A stretch of 64,000 nt of DNA from Ophiostoma sp. CBS 140.51 (Eukaryota; Ascomycota; Sordariomycetes; Ophiostomatales; Ophiostomataceae): contig JANSLP010000054.1 of NCBI GenBank assembly GCA_029298735.1, positions 1-64,000 on the forward strand, given 5' to 3'. Below, piece after piece: positions 23,020-35,100 of the stretch (position 1 is the stretch's first letter; the number at the start of each line of letters is the position of its first letter). The notes under the pieces were generated by a model, which saw nothing but the letters and a program-made list of their open reading frames with translations, searched no databases and had not been told where the DNA came from. The translations under genes and the position numbers were made by a program.

Positions 23020-26000
23020 TGGCCTTCCCCGGCATTAGTGGCATGCAGCTGCGTACATTAATATCTGCTAACATTAATATTTGCGAACATGGGTTGAGTC
23101 TGCTCTTGTTTGCTCCCTTTTGCTCACAATCTGTCCCCTTGGTCTCGTCCGGGAAGGAGCTTCGGGTCCGTCTCTTTTCTTTTCTTTTTATAATTTTCTT
23201 TTTTGTTCTTGGCTTTCTGCCGTCTTCATCCACTCACCAGTTAGCAAGACGCCCGTCGGTCGATCCTTGTTTTTTTGTTGACGGAAACAGCTCAAAATAA
23301 AGAAATAGAGACTAGGGTTACGTCGTATTGCATATGAAGAAACTACAAAGAAAAGAAAGTCGATCGACAAATAGACACAACACCAAGAATCGCTGTCCGG
23401 GCTGTCGAAATTGTCTCGCTCTGCAGCTGAGCTGCATGCTGCAGTTTTGGGAGACGACGAGACGTGGTGGTGGGCACACCAATAAGAATGGTGGCGGCCA
23501 CCTGTGCGCACGCCGCAAAGAGGGGAAGCAGCAGCGAGGTCGAGCAAGCGAGGACGCATCTCTCCTCCTCCTCCGAACAGCCCCCAACTCGTCCCAAATG
23601 GCGACGTGCCTTTTTGTGTTTGACGCTTGTTCCTGACCGCGGACGACGGACGGCGGAACCGCCTGGGACCGCCTGGGACCTCGTGGACGTGACTGGTGAC
23701 GGCCTGCATACTCTGACACTCGTGGTCCTCGGCTTGCCCACTTTGTGCTCGCCTCGTTTTCCATTTTGTCTGCAGCACTTTCTCTCTTTACTTTACCTAC
23801 ACTATTTGTCATTGCGCAGCTGTGTCTTGTCTTCGATTGCGTCTGAGCGCATCAAGTGCATCAAGGCATGTCCAGTCCTTTTGTTTGCAAGTTTTGTGCC
23901 AGATGCCAGACCAAAGTCTCGGGACCGTACACCCATTCTCTCGGGATCTGGGTCTATTTGGTTAGCTTGAAGGGTCTGAGGGTCTCTTGACATCTGGCTA
24001 GCGAGCGTCTTTTTTTAGAGTCGGTTTCTTCCACTCAAAATCAGTGCTGTCTTTGATTGTGCTTTGCTGTGAAAAAATAATGTCTTAGTGATCTACCCGG
24101 TATATCTCTTTCCACGCTATGTCTTCTCGTCTTGTTTTTTTCTTGAAAGCTATTTCATTTTCTGACAGCCGACGTCGTACTCTGTCCAACGACTGATCCC
24201 TGTTTCGTGGATCACAGACCAAAAAACATCCCAGCAGCCTGGGCCTTCTTTGCTGAGTGGAAGCCCCGTAAAATGCTGTTTCGTTTTCAGCGGCTTCTTT
24301 CAGTCTCTTGTTTCTTTTTCGAAGCAATTTTGTTGCCTTCCGTCACCGCTTCTTCACCTTTCTTCGTCTTTCTTTTGTCTTTTCTTTCTGTGCTTCCTTT
24401 TCAGACGGATACCTTCTCGGCCGGATGCCGTTTTCTGACTCGTCTCTTTTCTGTGTTTTCGCCTCCTTCATTAGAAAAAAAAAGCAACGTAAAAAGCAGC
24501 AGCACAACCCGCTGTGGATCGTCCTGAGCTGGCCATCTGTGTCTGGGTCTCAGTAGTTTCCCCCTCTTCGCCGCCCCCCCTCGCTTTAGCCTGGTGTCAC
24601 TCTTTTCTTCTTTTGGCCCGTTCTCCTTTTATCTGTTTTCCCCCTTCTTTCTCGTTTATTCTTTTCTTCCTGTGTCTGCCCGTGTCGTGCACGCTGGTGA
24701 CAATTCCCGGCCGACTTCTCGGGGATTTTTACCAGAAACAAGGAGCTGGGTCGTAGTGAAAACCGAGAAAAAGAGCAACACTGCAAAAGTAGAGAAAAGG
24801 AGGCGCCGAACAACGGCAAATCGCTCGCTGTCTCCTTACTAACCAGATCGTATCAACATCGTGTCATTTTCACATTTTCACATCTTTTGAATCCTCTTCC
24901 GTTGAAATCCTATGATCTTGGCCTCTTCACGCCTCGGGGACATCAGTAAGTACATTTCTTCTCTCTTTGTGTCTACTTCGCTTTCCTAGACTGTTCTGCA
25001 CAACCGCATCCGCCCCCAGCACATTAAGCCACTGCCTTTCTCTTGCATGACAACTTGGCTACACAACTAGGGAAGCACAACACAAAAACACGCGAGAAAG
25101 CACAGGACGAAACACAAAACAGAAAACGAGGCTGTTGTGGACGCCTGGATGTCTTCTAGGGACCCAGTCTGTCGGGACAGCACATCAAATATGGAGACAG
25201 TCTCTGCCTTTTCTGTCACTTTTTCCTCTTTTCCCTCTTTTTCTTTTCTTACAACTCCCTTTAATCTCGTTTCTTTGGTTTACTGATATCCACTCGGTCT
25301 GCAGGTCTGCAGTCTGCAAAGGACTCATCCGCCCAGCTGGGTCGACGTTGGAGTGAGCGGAGCTCAGACTTTGCTGTCTTGCTGCCTCGTCGTTTCGTTG
25401 TCCTGTCGTCCTGTCATCCTTTCGAGGCGGTCAAGCTGCAAAGTGACGCCGAAGAAGAGGCGTCCCAGAAGGATGGAACCAAACTCGAACAAAAATGAGG
25501 AAACAAACATTTCCCTAAACATCATCCCGCGGTCACTGTCAACCGGGCAAACCCTTGCGTCTTCTCTCCCCTCCTTGACCCCCCCTCCTTTCTCTTCCCG
25601 GGATGATCGACCCTTCCCCCCTTCTGTTTTCCCGTCCCCTCGGACGTTCAATTCCTCTTTGATCTTAGCTGCGAACCTGCTAGCTGGGACAGAACGACCC
25701 AAGCGGATGGGACAGTTCCCAAGGCAAAAAGGGCTCTCGGCAAAATATCGGGCAACCTGCGAAGAAGAACTGCTCTTCCCTTCTCAGTAGTTCCAGCTTC
25801 TCGTTGGCGCCGCATATCGTCCCCATAAAAAAGACTCCTCCGTGCATGAAAAGCGCCAACACGCCAACACAAGTGTCGAACAAGTGCTGCTCAGAAACTG
25901 ACACTGCTGCAACCCGCCCGGCTGATTGCCTCTTTTTCACTCGGGTCGTTTTTGGTTCGCTTTTGGTTCGCTTTGGGCCCTCTTTTTCGACAGGGCCAGG

Positions 26001-26253
26001 CCCGCGCTCGCGGTCAATCCAATCCCTTTCTGCTGGGTCGTTCCTTCCAGTTGTCGTTCGTTCTTTTTCCCTGGGACCAAGGACGGACCCGACCTCTCGG
26101 GTCCCTACTTCCCTGTCCGTTGTCTTGTCTTGTTTTGGGTCCTCGTTTCTCTACTATCCCCTTTCTTTCCCGGGTCGGTCTTTCCCTCTTTCCCATTTCT
26201 TCAACCTTCTTTCCCCCCTCCTCCCCCCTCCTCCCCCCCTCCCTACATCTTTT

Positions 26254-26259
26254 TATATA
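26254..26259 (+). promoter_or_regulatory. Possible TATA box of the methyltransferase gene
   Basis: TATATA within TTTTATATACC, just after a long C/T tract and about 445 bases before the ATG at 26704. The distance implies a long leader, so this is only a candidate. Confidence 0.3.
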
Positions 26260-26325
26260 CCGCCAGCCGTTCCCAAACGCTCGGGTCCGTCCTCCCTCTC
26301 TCTCCCACCTCGCCTGTCCTCTTCT

Positions 26326-26351
26326 CTTCTTCTTCTTCTTCTTCTTCTTCT
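26326..26351. repeat. CTT trinucleotide microsatellite
   Basis: About eight uninterrupted CTT units in the pyrimidine-rich upstream region. Confidence 0.95.
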
Positions 26352-26703
26352 CTTCCTCGACATCCTCCCTGTCCCTCCTTATCCCGCTCGTTGACTCTCG
26401 TTGACACCACTCCTCCTCACCTCTTTTATTTACCAACAGACACCTACCCCCTTTGTTAGCTTCCGTCATTTAATTTCTTTGTCCCTGGCCATACACACCA
26501 TACACATCAACACACCCAACAGCAACCAACTGACATATCTTGGAAGACTTACTCCTTGACGTTGCAAATGAAACGACCACTTGTTTATTTATCACCAAGA
26601 CCAGCCATTACCTAACAATACACAACACAATACTCACCACCTCTCAACCCTACATCTGTAACACCACAACGAGTAAACAACCTTACCCCACACACCACCC
26701 ACC

Positions 26704-28322
26704 ATGGGGTTCTTCTCACCTCCATCGGCTAGCAGCAGCAGTCGACACCGCCACCACGGCGGTGGAAGCAGCAGCCACCAAAATCGGCACCGCTCCGGTC
26801 ATCCATCTTCGTCTTCGTCACGGCACGGTGGAAGCAGCAACGGCAGCGGTCATGGCAGTAGCAGCAACCCACGAAAGAAGGTGCGGACGGCGGTTGACGG
26901 TTCCGCAGTAGACGGTGCTTCGGCCTCGGGCCCGGACGCCAACGGACTCTACGCCGGCTACGACCCATCCGCCGGCGAGTACTACTACGACTATGACGAG
27001 TCAGCTGGTACCGGCGGCAACTATGCCGCCGAGGGCAGCAACGGCAACCACGGCTACTATGACCATTATGGTGGCAGCAGCCACCCCTCATCTTCAGCCA
27101 CCACCACACCAGAAGAGGATGCTGCTGCTGCTTCGGCTGCAGCGGCAGCAGCAGCAGCCGCCGCCGGCGAAGAGTACTACACATCTTCCGTCTCCAGTGC
27201 CATCGCCGAGCACGTCTACGAGGCCGGCCTGCAGTTTCACGGTTTCCAACGGTCACCACCCATGACACCGACCAACTCCAATAGTACAGGCGGTGGTTCC
27301 CACAGTTCAAGAGGCAGCAAGCTCTACGCCCTGCCCAACGACGAGACCGAGAAGAACCGTGATGACATGAAGCACAGCATGGCGCTGCTGCTGATGGGAA
27401 ACCGACTCTTTTATTCGCCCGTCGACGCCCAGCTCAAGGCCGGCGGTATGGTTTACGACCTCGGCACCGGTACCGGCATCTGGGCCATGGATGGTAAGTT
27501 TTTTTGTCCTCGCTCACTACGCTCACTCGCTGCTTTGTTCCCATCGCTCGCTTCGCTCACTCGTGTGCTCGTCGCTAACGCTCGTCGCTCCTCGCAGTCG
27601 CCGAACAATTCCCCAGCACTGTCGTCCGCGGCATCGATCTCTCCCCTATCCAACCCGCTTACGTCCCGCCCAACGTCAGCTTTACTGTCGACGACTTTGA
27701 AGACGAGTGGGTCCTACCGCCCAACACGTTTGACCTCGTGCACATGCGGTTCTCCCTTTGGGCCGTCGACGACCGGCCAACACTACTCAGACGGGCATTC
27801 CACCACCTCAAGCCCGGCGGGTATGTCGAGTTCCAGGAACTTGTGCCGCAAATGGGCTGCGATGACGGCACACTGCCGCCACCGCATGTCGCCCCCAATG
27901 CCCTCCGCGACTTTGCCCACTATGTCGGCATGGGCCTGCGTACCTCCAAGAGATTGGCCGGCGGTGATCTCTTTGACGAGGCCACGGCCGACCCGGGTGA
28001 CCCGCGACGGATGGACATGATCTTGTCGAGCGAGCTGGCCGCCGCTGGCTTCACAGGAATCCACACGGTGCGGCACAAGTGTCCGCTGGGGAACTGGCCG
28101 CAGCAGAAGGAGATGCGACGGTGTGGTCTGCTGTTAAGACAAGCCCTACTGGAAGGCCTGCGTGGGTGGTCGCACCGCCCGCTGGGCACGACGGCCGACG
28201 GCCTGGGGTGGACGCCGACGCAGATCGAAATCTTCCTGGTGGATGTACGCAAGGCGATTATGGACAAGTCGGTGCATGCGTACTTCCCGATGCACACTAC
28301 CTACGCCCAGAAGCCGTTCTAA
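26704..28322 (+). CDS. LaeA/UMTA-type SAM-dependent methyltransferase
   Basis: Two exons, 26704-27493 and 27598-28322, give 504 residues. The 104-base intron begins GTAAGT, has a GCTAAC branch site and ends CTCGCAG; splicing restores the frame at GTC (Val264). Residues 1-200 are low-complexity (Ser, Gly, His, then an Ala run near 140-154). The catalytic part starts near 205; the SAM-binding motif I is VYDLGTGTGIW (250-260), and the HMRFSLWAVDD and HHLKPGGYVEFQE segments fit motifs II and III of the LaeA/UMTA group. LaeA itself is a nuclear regulator of secondary metabolism, but most paralogues are uncharacterised and many act in biosynthetic clusters; none is seen here. The ATG context (CACC before ATG) is good. 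It converges on the homogentisate dioxygenase gene, with 346 bases between their ends. Confidence 0.9.
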
Positions 28323-28668
28323 GGGGACAAGGGGAACACGACACGATAAATATTTGTTACGATATAACGACTTTACGATATTTGGACATTTTTGGATACA
28401 TTTTACGGGCATTTCGGTTCTTAACCTTTGGTTTTCGGTTTGATACATACATTTTCATATACAAAGAGGGATACAGGCAGCATGAGGTAACATATAGCTA
28501 ATGATACGATACTTGCATTGAATACTTCTGGCTGTCGCATGTCATAATCATTTTTGAAATTTGCGCTCAAAAACTTGCTTTTGCTATCTTTGAAAGTAGC
28601 AAACTATCTAGTAAATCCATCCTCCTTGTGTACATTCTATCCAAGATCCATTTTAATTTTTGTTTTCT
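28323..28668. other. Shared 3' region of two convergent genes
   Basis: An AT-rich 346-base spacer between the stop codons of the methyltransferase (plus) and homogentisate dioxygenase (minus). Both 3' untranslated regions must lie here and may overlap. Nothing else is seen. Confidence 0.7.
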
Positions 28669-30224
28669 TTACTCCTTCAACAGATAACTATCCGCTGCAC
28701 CAGAAAATTCTGGCCTTTCCCAGAACCGCGGCAGCTTGCCCCAGCTGTGCGTCACATACTCCTTTTGCAGCACCGTCTGTTCTGTCGAGGATTTTGCACC
28801 TTCTGCCTTTGTCTTTGTCGCTTGCAGTGCATACGACGTCACACCCAGCATCAGGCACGTCTCAAACATGAAGGCACAGCTGCCCGTGCCGACTTTGGCG
28901 GGCTGCTGTGGCTGCGGCTCGTTGCGCGCCGCCTCATAGCTGGGCCCATCGGGACCGTGCCCGCTCATCGTATTGTGCAAGCTGCCACCACCGGGGACAA
29001 ACCCACCGGCCCCGGCCTTTTTCGCGTCGTAGTTGCCCGCCAGCAGGCCCATGTACTCGCTCATGGTGTTGCGGTGGTACCAGGGCGGCCTAAAGGTGTT
29101 TTCGCCGACGAGCCAACGCGGCGGGAAGATGACAAAGTCGGCGACGGCGGTGCCGACGTGTTCGGAGGGAGCGGTCAAAACAGTAAAGATGGACGGGTCC
29201 GGGTGGTCGAAGCTGATGGAGCCAATGACGTTAAAGCGGCCCAAGTCGTACTTGTACGGATAGTACAGCCCGTGCCAGGCGACGACGTCAAAGGGCGAGT
29301 GCGGCTGGGTGGCGCGGTAGATGCGGCGGTTGACCTTGGCGCGGATGACGTATTCGGAGGAGGTGGCCTCGCTGTCGCTCGTGGTTGTTGCCGGCTCATC
29401 AAAGCATGCCACAGGAATCTGGAAATCGCGGGCGTTGGCGAGTCCGTTGGAACCAATCGGCCCCAGCTCTGGCAGTTGAAAGTGGCCCTGGTAGAGCTCG
29501 AGCGCATAGCCGCGAGCAATACCACCGTTCTCGCCTTTGTTGATGTGCACCTGGAACCGCACACCGCGTGGAACCACACAAATCTCGAGTGGTCGTACCA
29601 GGATCCAGCCCAGCTCTGTGCGGATGTCAAGCACGCCTGCTTGCGGCACAATCAGGAAATCACCGTCGGCCGAATAAAAGGCGGAGTTGGCGTCCATGGA
29701 CTGGTTGGCCGAGTAGACAAAGATGCCCAGCCCCTGTTTCAGGGTCGGGTCACCAGCGCCAGCAATCTGGCTGAGGCCACTGACAAAATCGACCTTCTCA
29801 GAAGCAGCGTCCGGGTCCGGGAACGGGTCCCAGCGGAACTGGTCGGGCAGGTAGTGGAGGGTATCGGTGTCCTTGTTGTCGTGGGTCAGGGCGTTGCCTT
29901 CGGGCTGGAAGGTGCTCAGAGAGCAGGCGGGTGTGATGCGGTAGAGCCATGACTGCTTGTTTTCATGACGGGGTGCCGTAAAGGCCGTACCCGAGAGCTT
30001 TTCTGCATAGAGGCCATAGGGTGGTTTCTGGGGAGAGTTTTGGCCAACAGGGAGGGCATCGGGGACAGCTTCTGTTCTGGAGGGCAATTTTTGTCAGTAA
30101 AAGAGAAAGATCGTCAGGGTCTGTGAACAACAGCGACAACGACTGAGACAACTTACTCGTGGTACGAGTCGAAGCCGTTCATATAACGGTACTTCTCTTT
30201 GACGGCAAAGTCAGTGACCGGCAT
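28669..30224 (-). CDS. hmgA: Homogentisate 1,2-dioxygenase
   Basis: Two exons, 30157-30224 and 28669-30076, encode 491 residues. The 80-base intron (30077-30156) begins GTAAGT, has CTGAC as branch site and ends CCAG; joining gives Tyr-His-Glu-Thr-Glu with the frame intact. The enzyme opens the ring of homogentisate to maleylacetoacetate with Fe(II) and oxygen, in the cytosolic breakdown of tyrosine and phenylalanine. Family marks seen are PYGLYAEKLSGTAFTAPR near the N-terminus, the TDTLHYLPDQFRWDP segment, and the iron-site region WYHRNTMSEYMG (His and Glu ligands) followed by SGHGPDG (third His). Length is slightly above the roughly 450 of the Aspergillus enzyme, partly from a Ser/Thr-rich insert (PATTTSDSEATSS). 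The ATG at 30224 lies in a CCGCC context. The other two lower-pathway genes, clustered with it in Aspergillus, are absent from this window. Confidence 0.96.
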
Positions 30225-31501
30225 GGCGGATGATTCGTGCGTGTAGATGATAATGATGTTTCCAATTGATTATCCAAAAGAGTAATAATGATGCAAAGTA
30301 AAAGGTATCCAATATGCGGAATAGAAAATAGATGCAAAGCCAGAAAATCAAACCAAACAAAAGAAAGAAAGAAAGAGAAGAGAAATATAAAGAAACAAGA
30401 AACCTCCTTTTCTCACGAGAGAAAAAAAAACGGAAAAAAGTACAACAGCTTCCCCTCCTTTTGGGGGAACCAACATGACGTTGGAGGATTTCCAACAATA
30501 CCCCGTGGGGTGCCGTTTCCGAGTTGCCTTGTCGAGGAAAGACTTGTGATCATAGTGTCAACGGGCTCTCTTGTTAGTGACGAGGAAGGCAGTTACGAGT
30601 TGCGGTGCAGGCGGAATCGGATTTCATCGGCTAGCGGCGGACAGGAAAGGTGGGTGGAAGACGATTCCGCCCTCGTCGGCTTAACGCTGCCCACTGGCCC
30701 GCAGTAACACCCATCATCACAGGTCACATGACTTTGCCTCAAGAAAAACTGTCAAGACTGTCATCTCTGTCACTCATCCAGACTCATCAGAATGGCGTGT
30801 AGCAGACATTTCTGTACCTCTCCTACTACCCCAGATTCGTCATTCAGCTTCTTTATTTAGATCCAGACCGTTCTACGGGATCTCGTAACCGTGCTCTCGC
30901 GCCAGGAACGGCCACAGCCTTGTCCCAAAGCGATGCACCATGAAGCTCTTCCCCTGAACATATTGGAGCACTTTGGAGCTGTCTCGATGTTCCCCTGAAC
31001 GCTTGGAGAACTCCTCAACTTGCTCCCCTGCTGTACCTTGCATAATTATCTGCAGAGCACTCTTCAGCTACAGAAATCATACGATGAGCTATTCAGCCCC
31101 GGACTACCATTTACGGAAAACACGTGTTTGCCCAGATTTCACAGTGAACGGGAGAACAAGTTATTTTGCAGCAAGAGTCAATTGATCCTGCTACTCTAGT
31201 CCTCCTGGGCTAGTTTCTTTTCTTTCAAAAAGTCATCTACTTCCACAAGTGGTGATTTGCACAAGGACGCAAAAGAGGCGGCCCTGATGGGCGACGTGCC
31301 TCGCAGAAGCGCTGCCGCTCAAGGGGGCTGGCTGCCTCTTTCTTGTCGGATTCTATCCCTTTCAAAAAAGAGAGGTAAAAGAATATGAAGAATAAGTAGG
31401 GATGTCCATGAGAGTTGGTGGCTTTCCCGCGATATATCACCTAACGGCAGATAATATCGTGGGCACAGCTGCACCACTCGGACCCGGGGGCCGAGGCTTC
31501 A
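30225..31501. other. Intergenic region upstream of homogentisate dioxygenase
   Basis: About 1.3 kb. The part next to 30225 is A/G-rich on the plus strand, as expected for the promoter and leader of a leftward gene; the right end is the 3' flank of the DUF6699-like gene. The open frames here are short and unlike any known protein. No RNA gene was recognised. Confidence 0.6.
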
Positions 31502-32124
31502 TTACTCGTCCTTGTTCTTCTTCTTCTTACCACCGCCACCGCTGGAGTGAGGTGCAGAAGATTCCCGCTGCAGGTGCACAATGAGGCGTGTCCAGGACTC
31601 CTCCTTGTCCCACTCGAAGCCCTTGAGGTACGGCAGCTCGAGCTCGTCGTCGACCTAATCTGTTAGCGATGAGCTGCATAATAGTAATGAAGAGCACTCT
31701 TGACTCACCCGCTTCTTGAATGCCTTGTGGATGGCATCCATGGCATCCTTGATGGTGACGCCCTTCATGTTCCGTGCAGTCACTTCCAGACCCAGTGGGA
31801 AGTGCAGGTCAATCTTTTTCACTGGTGGCTCAGTCAGGAGCTTCTTGAGGATATCCTTCTCGTCAATCGAGTTGGGTGACGTGTTGATCTTCCATCCCGT
31901 TTTTTGTGTCTCCGGGGCGAGCTTCAGCTCAATGCCCTCAGCCTCTGTAAAGTGTTAGTCACGAACTCATTGGAGTGATGAGATTGGAGCGAGTACATAC
32001 CGAGATCAACAATGTTCCGTACGCCTGGATACGATGTTGAGCCCGTCTTGCGGTGGCCCTTCTCCTTTGGTGGCGACGACGACAAACCCTGGACGGCGGA
32101 ATCGACCTTCGTCAATGGTTCCAT
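31502..32124 (-). CDS. Small conserved protein, DUF6699-like
   Basis: Three exons (32001-32124, 31709-31944, 31502-31654) encode 170 residues. The introns are 56 and 54 bases, each with a CTAAC branch site and an AG end (the donors are GTATGT and GTGAGT), and both joins keep the frame. The central part has INTSPNS, PPVKKIDLHFPLGLEVTARN and GVTIKDAMDAIHKAFKKR, followed by the YLKGFEWDKEESWTRLIVHL segment; this order of a short beta region, a V-T-x-x-DA helix and a Trp-rich strand resembles fungal DUF6699 proteins, whose role is unknown to me. The C-terminus is a Gly run and a basic tail (KKKKNKDE), possibly a nuclear or RNA-binding tail. There is no signal peptide or membrane segment. The family match is from memory of its pattern, so it is less certain than the gene model. 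Confidence 0.85.
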
Positions 32125-35100
32125 GGTTGGAAATAGGGGGGTTGTGGTGGGTTTGGTGGGTTTGGTGGGTGAGTGGGAGAATGTGAAATGTCCTCAGTGT
32201 AAGAGGAGCTGAGTCAATCAATTGAGTGGTCTGATGCCACAAAGCGAGATATTGTTAGCCAAAACGGATCTCACAACAAATATAGATACAAAACAACAAT
32301 AGCGGTCGCAAACAATGTGCTCCAGTAGCAATTGCTATGAAGCTGCATAGTTCGTGATGATATTGATCATGAGAGGTGCTCATATGGGTGGACAGGTGGT
32401 GTTTCAAGCTCCGAGCTCATTGTGGCAGATAGCCGCCAAAAATAGACTTACAAAGTGGTTTGATGCGGTGCGAGACTTTGCAGCAAGTGTGGTGTGATAG
32501 TAGCTGAGTGTGTGTGGTGAATTGATAGGATGTTTAAGAAACGTGAGGCTTCAAGAACAAGATGGTGAAGAGAGAAGAAGAGGAAAAGAAGAAGAGAAAG
32601 AAAGGAGGGGGGAGGATGGTTTTAAAAGGGGAGGAAGGGTATAGAAAGGGAAATCCGAGAGGGAGGGAAGGTCTTCAGGAGACGGAAAGAGGGGAAACTC
32701 GAGACAGATTGGTAAAGGAGGGGAGGAGGGGGGGGTGTGCCTGTATGCAAAAAAGAAGCAGCGCGATGAGAAGCAACCAAGGGGAAGGAGCGATTGAGCG
32801 CGGGAATGGGGGCTGAATGGTCTAGGTTGCGGTTTGGGTTGCGTGAGCAACGATGGTGAGGTGTGACTCGCAAGGTAGTGGTGGAAGGCACGCAGTGAGA
32901 TGTATCTTGTACGAGTACCTCCTCCTCTGCTCCTCTGCATCATTCCCGCGCCCCCGGGGAACGGCATCATTCTTGCCAGGATGGGCAAGAAGAGGGGATC
33001 ATCGGCAGAGAACAGCTCAAAAGTGGAAGCTACGACCCCTTTCTCGCCCATTGGGCGAGACTTACGACATCATCGGAGACTGATGAAAGAGTGCAAGCGG
33101 AGAGAGAAAGAGCAGAAACACCAGGAAAGAGAGGGGTGTGGGCTATTACCAGGGGCTCTTTCATGGACCAAACAGGCAAGAACGACAAAGGAAGAGGTCA
33201 CCTGGCCATAGAGCTAGCATCGAGCTGAGTCCCCTCATCATGGCGCAAGAAAGAGCTATCGACGAACGAACGAGAGAGAAGGAAGCTCCGGAGATGAGGG
33301 GGAGGAGTGAGAAATGGAAAGAGGAAGAAAAGGGAAGGAGCAATGTGAGCAATGCAAGCAATAGGTGAAAGGGGGCGAAAGCGCAAAAAGACAAGGCAGG
33401 GACGATCGATCACCTGCCACGGCGCCGGCGACATTTTGGTGGCATGGTGGCTTGGAGGGAATGCGCGCACGCGTGGATTTTTGGTTTGAAGAGCCCGGCC
33501 GTTCGTAGCTTCCTCAAGTACGAGTACTTCGTACTTTCCTCATTTGAGAAGAGGGGAAACGAAGCAGCGATAGGCAGGCGAAGGGCAGTCTTACGTCTCG
33601 AACCATGGCTGGGCACGCCCCCTCAAACAAAGATGGTTGCGCGGTGCGGTGCTGCGCAGGCGCAAAGAGTAATACGGGCGCATTCGTGTTTGTCAACACC
33701 TACGAAGTACGTTCATGCGAACAACGAGCTGTGATTCTGGAATCCAAAGAACGCTGTGACGAGAGATGTTTTGCTTTGGCTGTCTGGCTGTTTTGTGTCG
33801 CTCCTTCCCTGCAGATGTGCACAACCGCCCGGCTATGATATCGCTCTTTCCCTCTCTGTCTTCTGAACGATTGTCGCCTGTTTGCTCGATGACCTCACAC
33901 GGAAGGCGCGGACTGGGGGGAAGGGGGCCAGGTGATGTGATTTTCCCGTTTGGCGAGTGGGGAAAGTGACTTGCCCTTGCGGCGTACCTCGTACCAAACG
34001 GCGATTCCCCTTTCACAGTTCAGGTCCCATTTTGTTGGAGGCGATACAGAGAGACCGAGTACTTGTATCTTACGTTGCCTCGTTCCTTCTTTCACTGTTC
34101 TTCCAGGTCTTGCCAGTCACCAATCCCATCAATGGACAGCTCACAAGCATCAAAGGAAAGAGCAAACGCTCGAAACCATTTACAGCAAGAAGAAGAAACT
34201 CAAACGGAAGCAAAGAAGGCAGTGCTGTCGTGTCTCGCCATCCCTTGGTTTGAATCGCGTGACCACCCAACGGTCGCGCGGGAACACAAGAGCGGGGGTG
34301 ATCGATGTTCAGAACAGTGCGTGACAGAAGTGACATAATGGCCCGACCAGTGGAAACAATGAAGGGAAGTGAGAGACTTGCAGGGAAATGATGAAGAGGG
34401 GCTCCACTGTGGAGGACAAAGGTACCTGCGAGTCGCCTGCTGCAGGAGAGAGCTTTCCCCCCTGTGCGTGTGGGAGTGGGTCATAGTGGGTCGATGCGTG
34501 TGAGCAACAGACAGAGCAAGAGCGTAAAACAGCAAGAGCAGTTCATCGTTGTCTGCCTGGAAATAACCCAGGTGCGGAGGGGAAGAGGGGAGCTGTTAAG
34601 AAAGAGCAATGCAAGTCCGCTGGAGGACGCAATTTAGGGAAGGAAAGAGCGACTCAACAGAAAGCGCGCTCAACAGACAGTAATCGCCCACAAACAGCAG
34701 ACATCAGAAGACGCTCTGGCCTGATGAGACCAGCCCAGCAGGCCCACTAATCGGTACTGTTGGGACAGAGCTCCCAGTGCTGCTAGCGCTCCAAGCGGTT
34801 TGGCGTCAAGTACGGGTCACGGGAACAAAGTGGGCGTGTTCGGGCTGTGAGCCAGGTGGAAATCCTGGGGAAAAACTGGGGAAAGCGGGTCTGTTTGGGT
34901 CATTCTTCTCGATCCCAAGGAAAGGTGCGCACGAGTGTTTCGATGAGGCAGGAGGCAGATAGCCTCGAGAACGATAAGAGAATGAGGCAGGAAAATGGAT
35001 ACTATAGATAAGAGATTGTGGAAGTCGTGATGAGATTGCATCCAAAAGCGGTGTTCTCACGACAGCATCAAAAGAGGGCTGTTTTCTTCAATTGATGATG

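Larger units (their letters stand above)
21645..26703. other. Pyrimidine-rich intergenic region and long upstream region of the methyltransferase gene
   Basis: About 5 kb with no recognisable gene. From 22400 the plus strand is strongly T/C-rich almost without a break to 26450, which is the strand bias usual for promoters and leaders of rightward fungal genes, but unusually long here. A 308-codon frame at 22374-23300 starts at GTG and consists of Phe, Leu and Ser runs; I do not count it as a gene. The region holds an 11-base tandem repeat (22975-23019), C/T tracts (26215-26242), a CTT microsatellite (26326-26351) and a TATA-like element (26254-26259). The last 200 bases are A/C-rich, as in many fungal leaders. 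Confidence 0.6.

Noticed and set aside
22374..23300. Open frame of 308 codons, plus strand
   Set aside because: It starts at GTG, is dominated by Phe, Leu and Ser from T/C-rich DNA, spans an 11-base repeat out of codon phase and has no domain.
23310..23318. Telomere-like word TAGGGTT
   Set aside because: A single copy only; no TTAGGG array, so no telomere or interstitial telomeric repeat.
28660..29952. 430-codon plus-strand frame over homogentisate dioxygenase
   Set aside because: Antisense shadow of a well-identified GC-rich gene.
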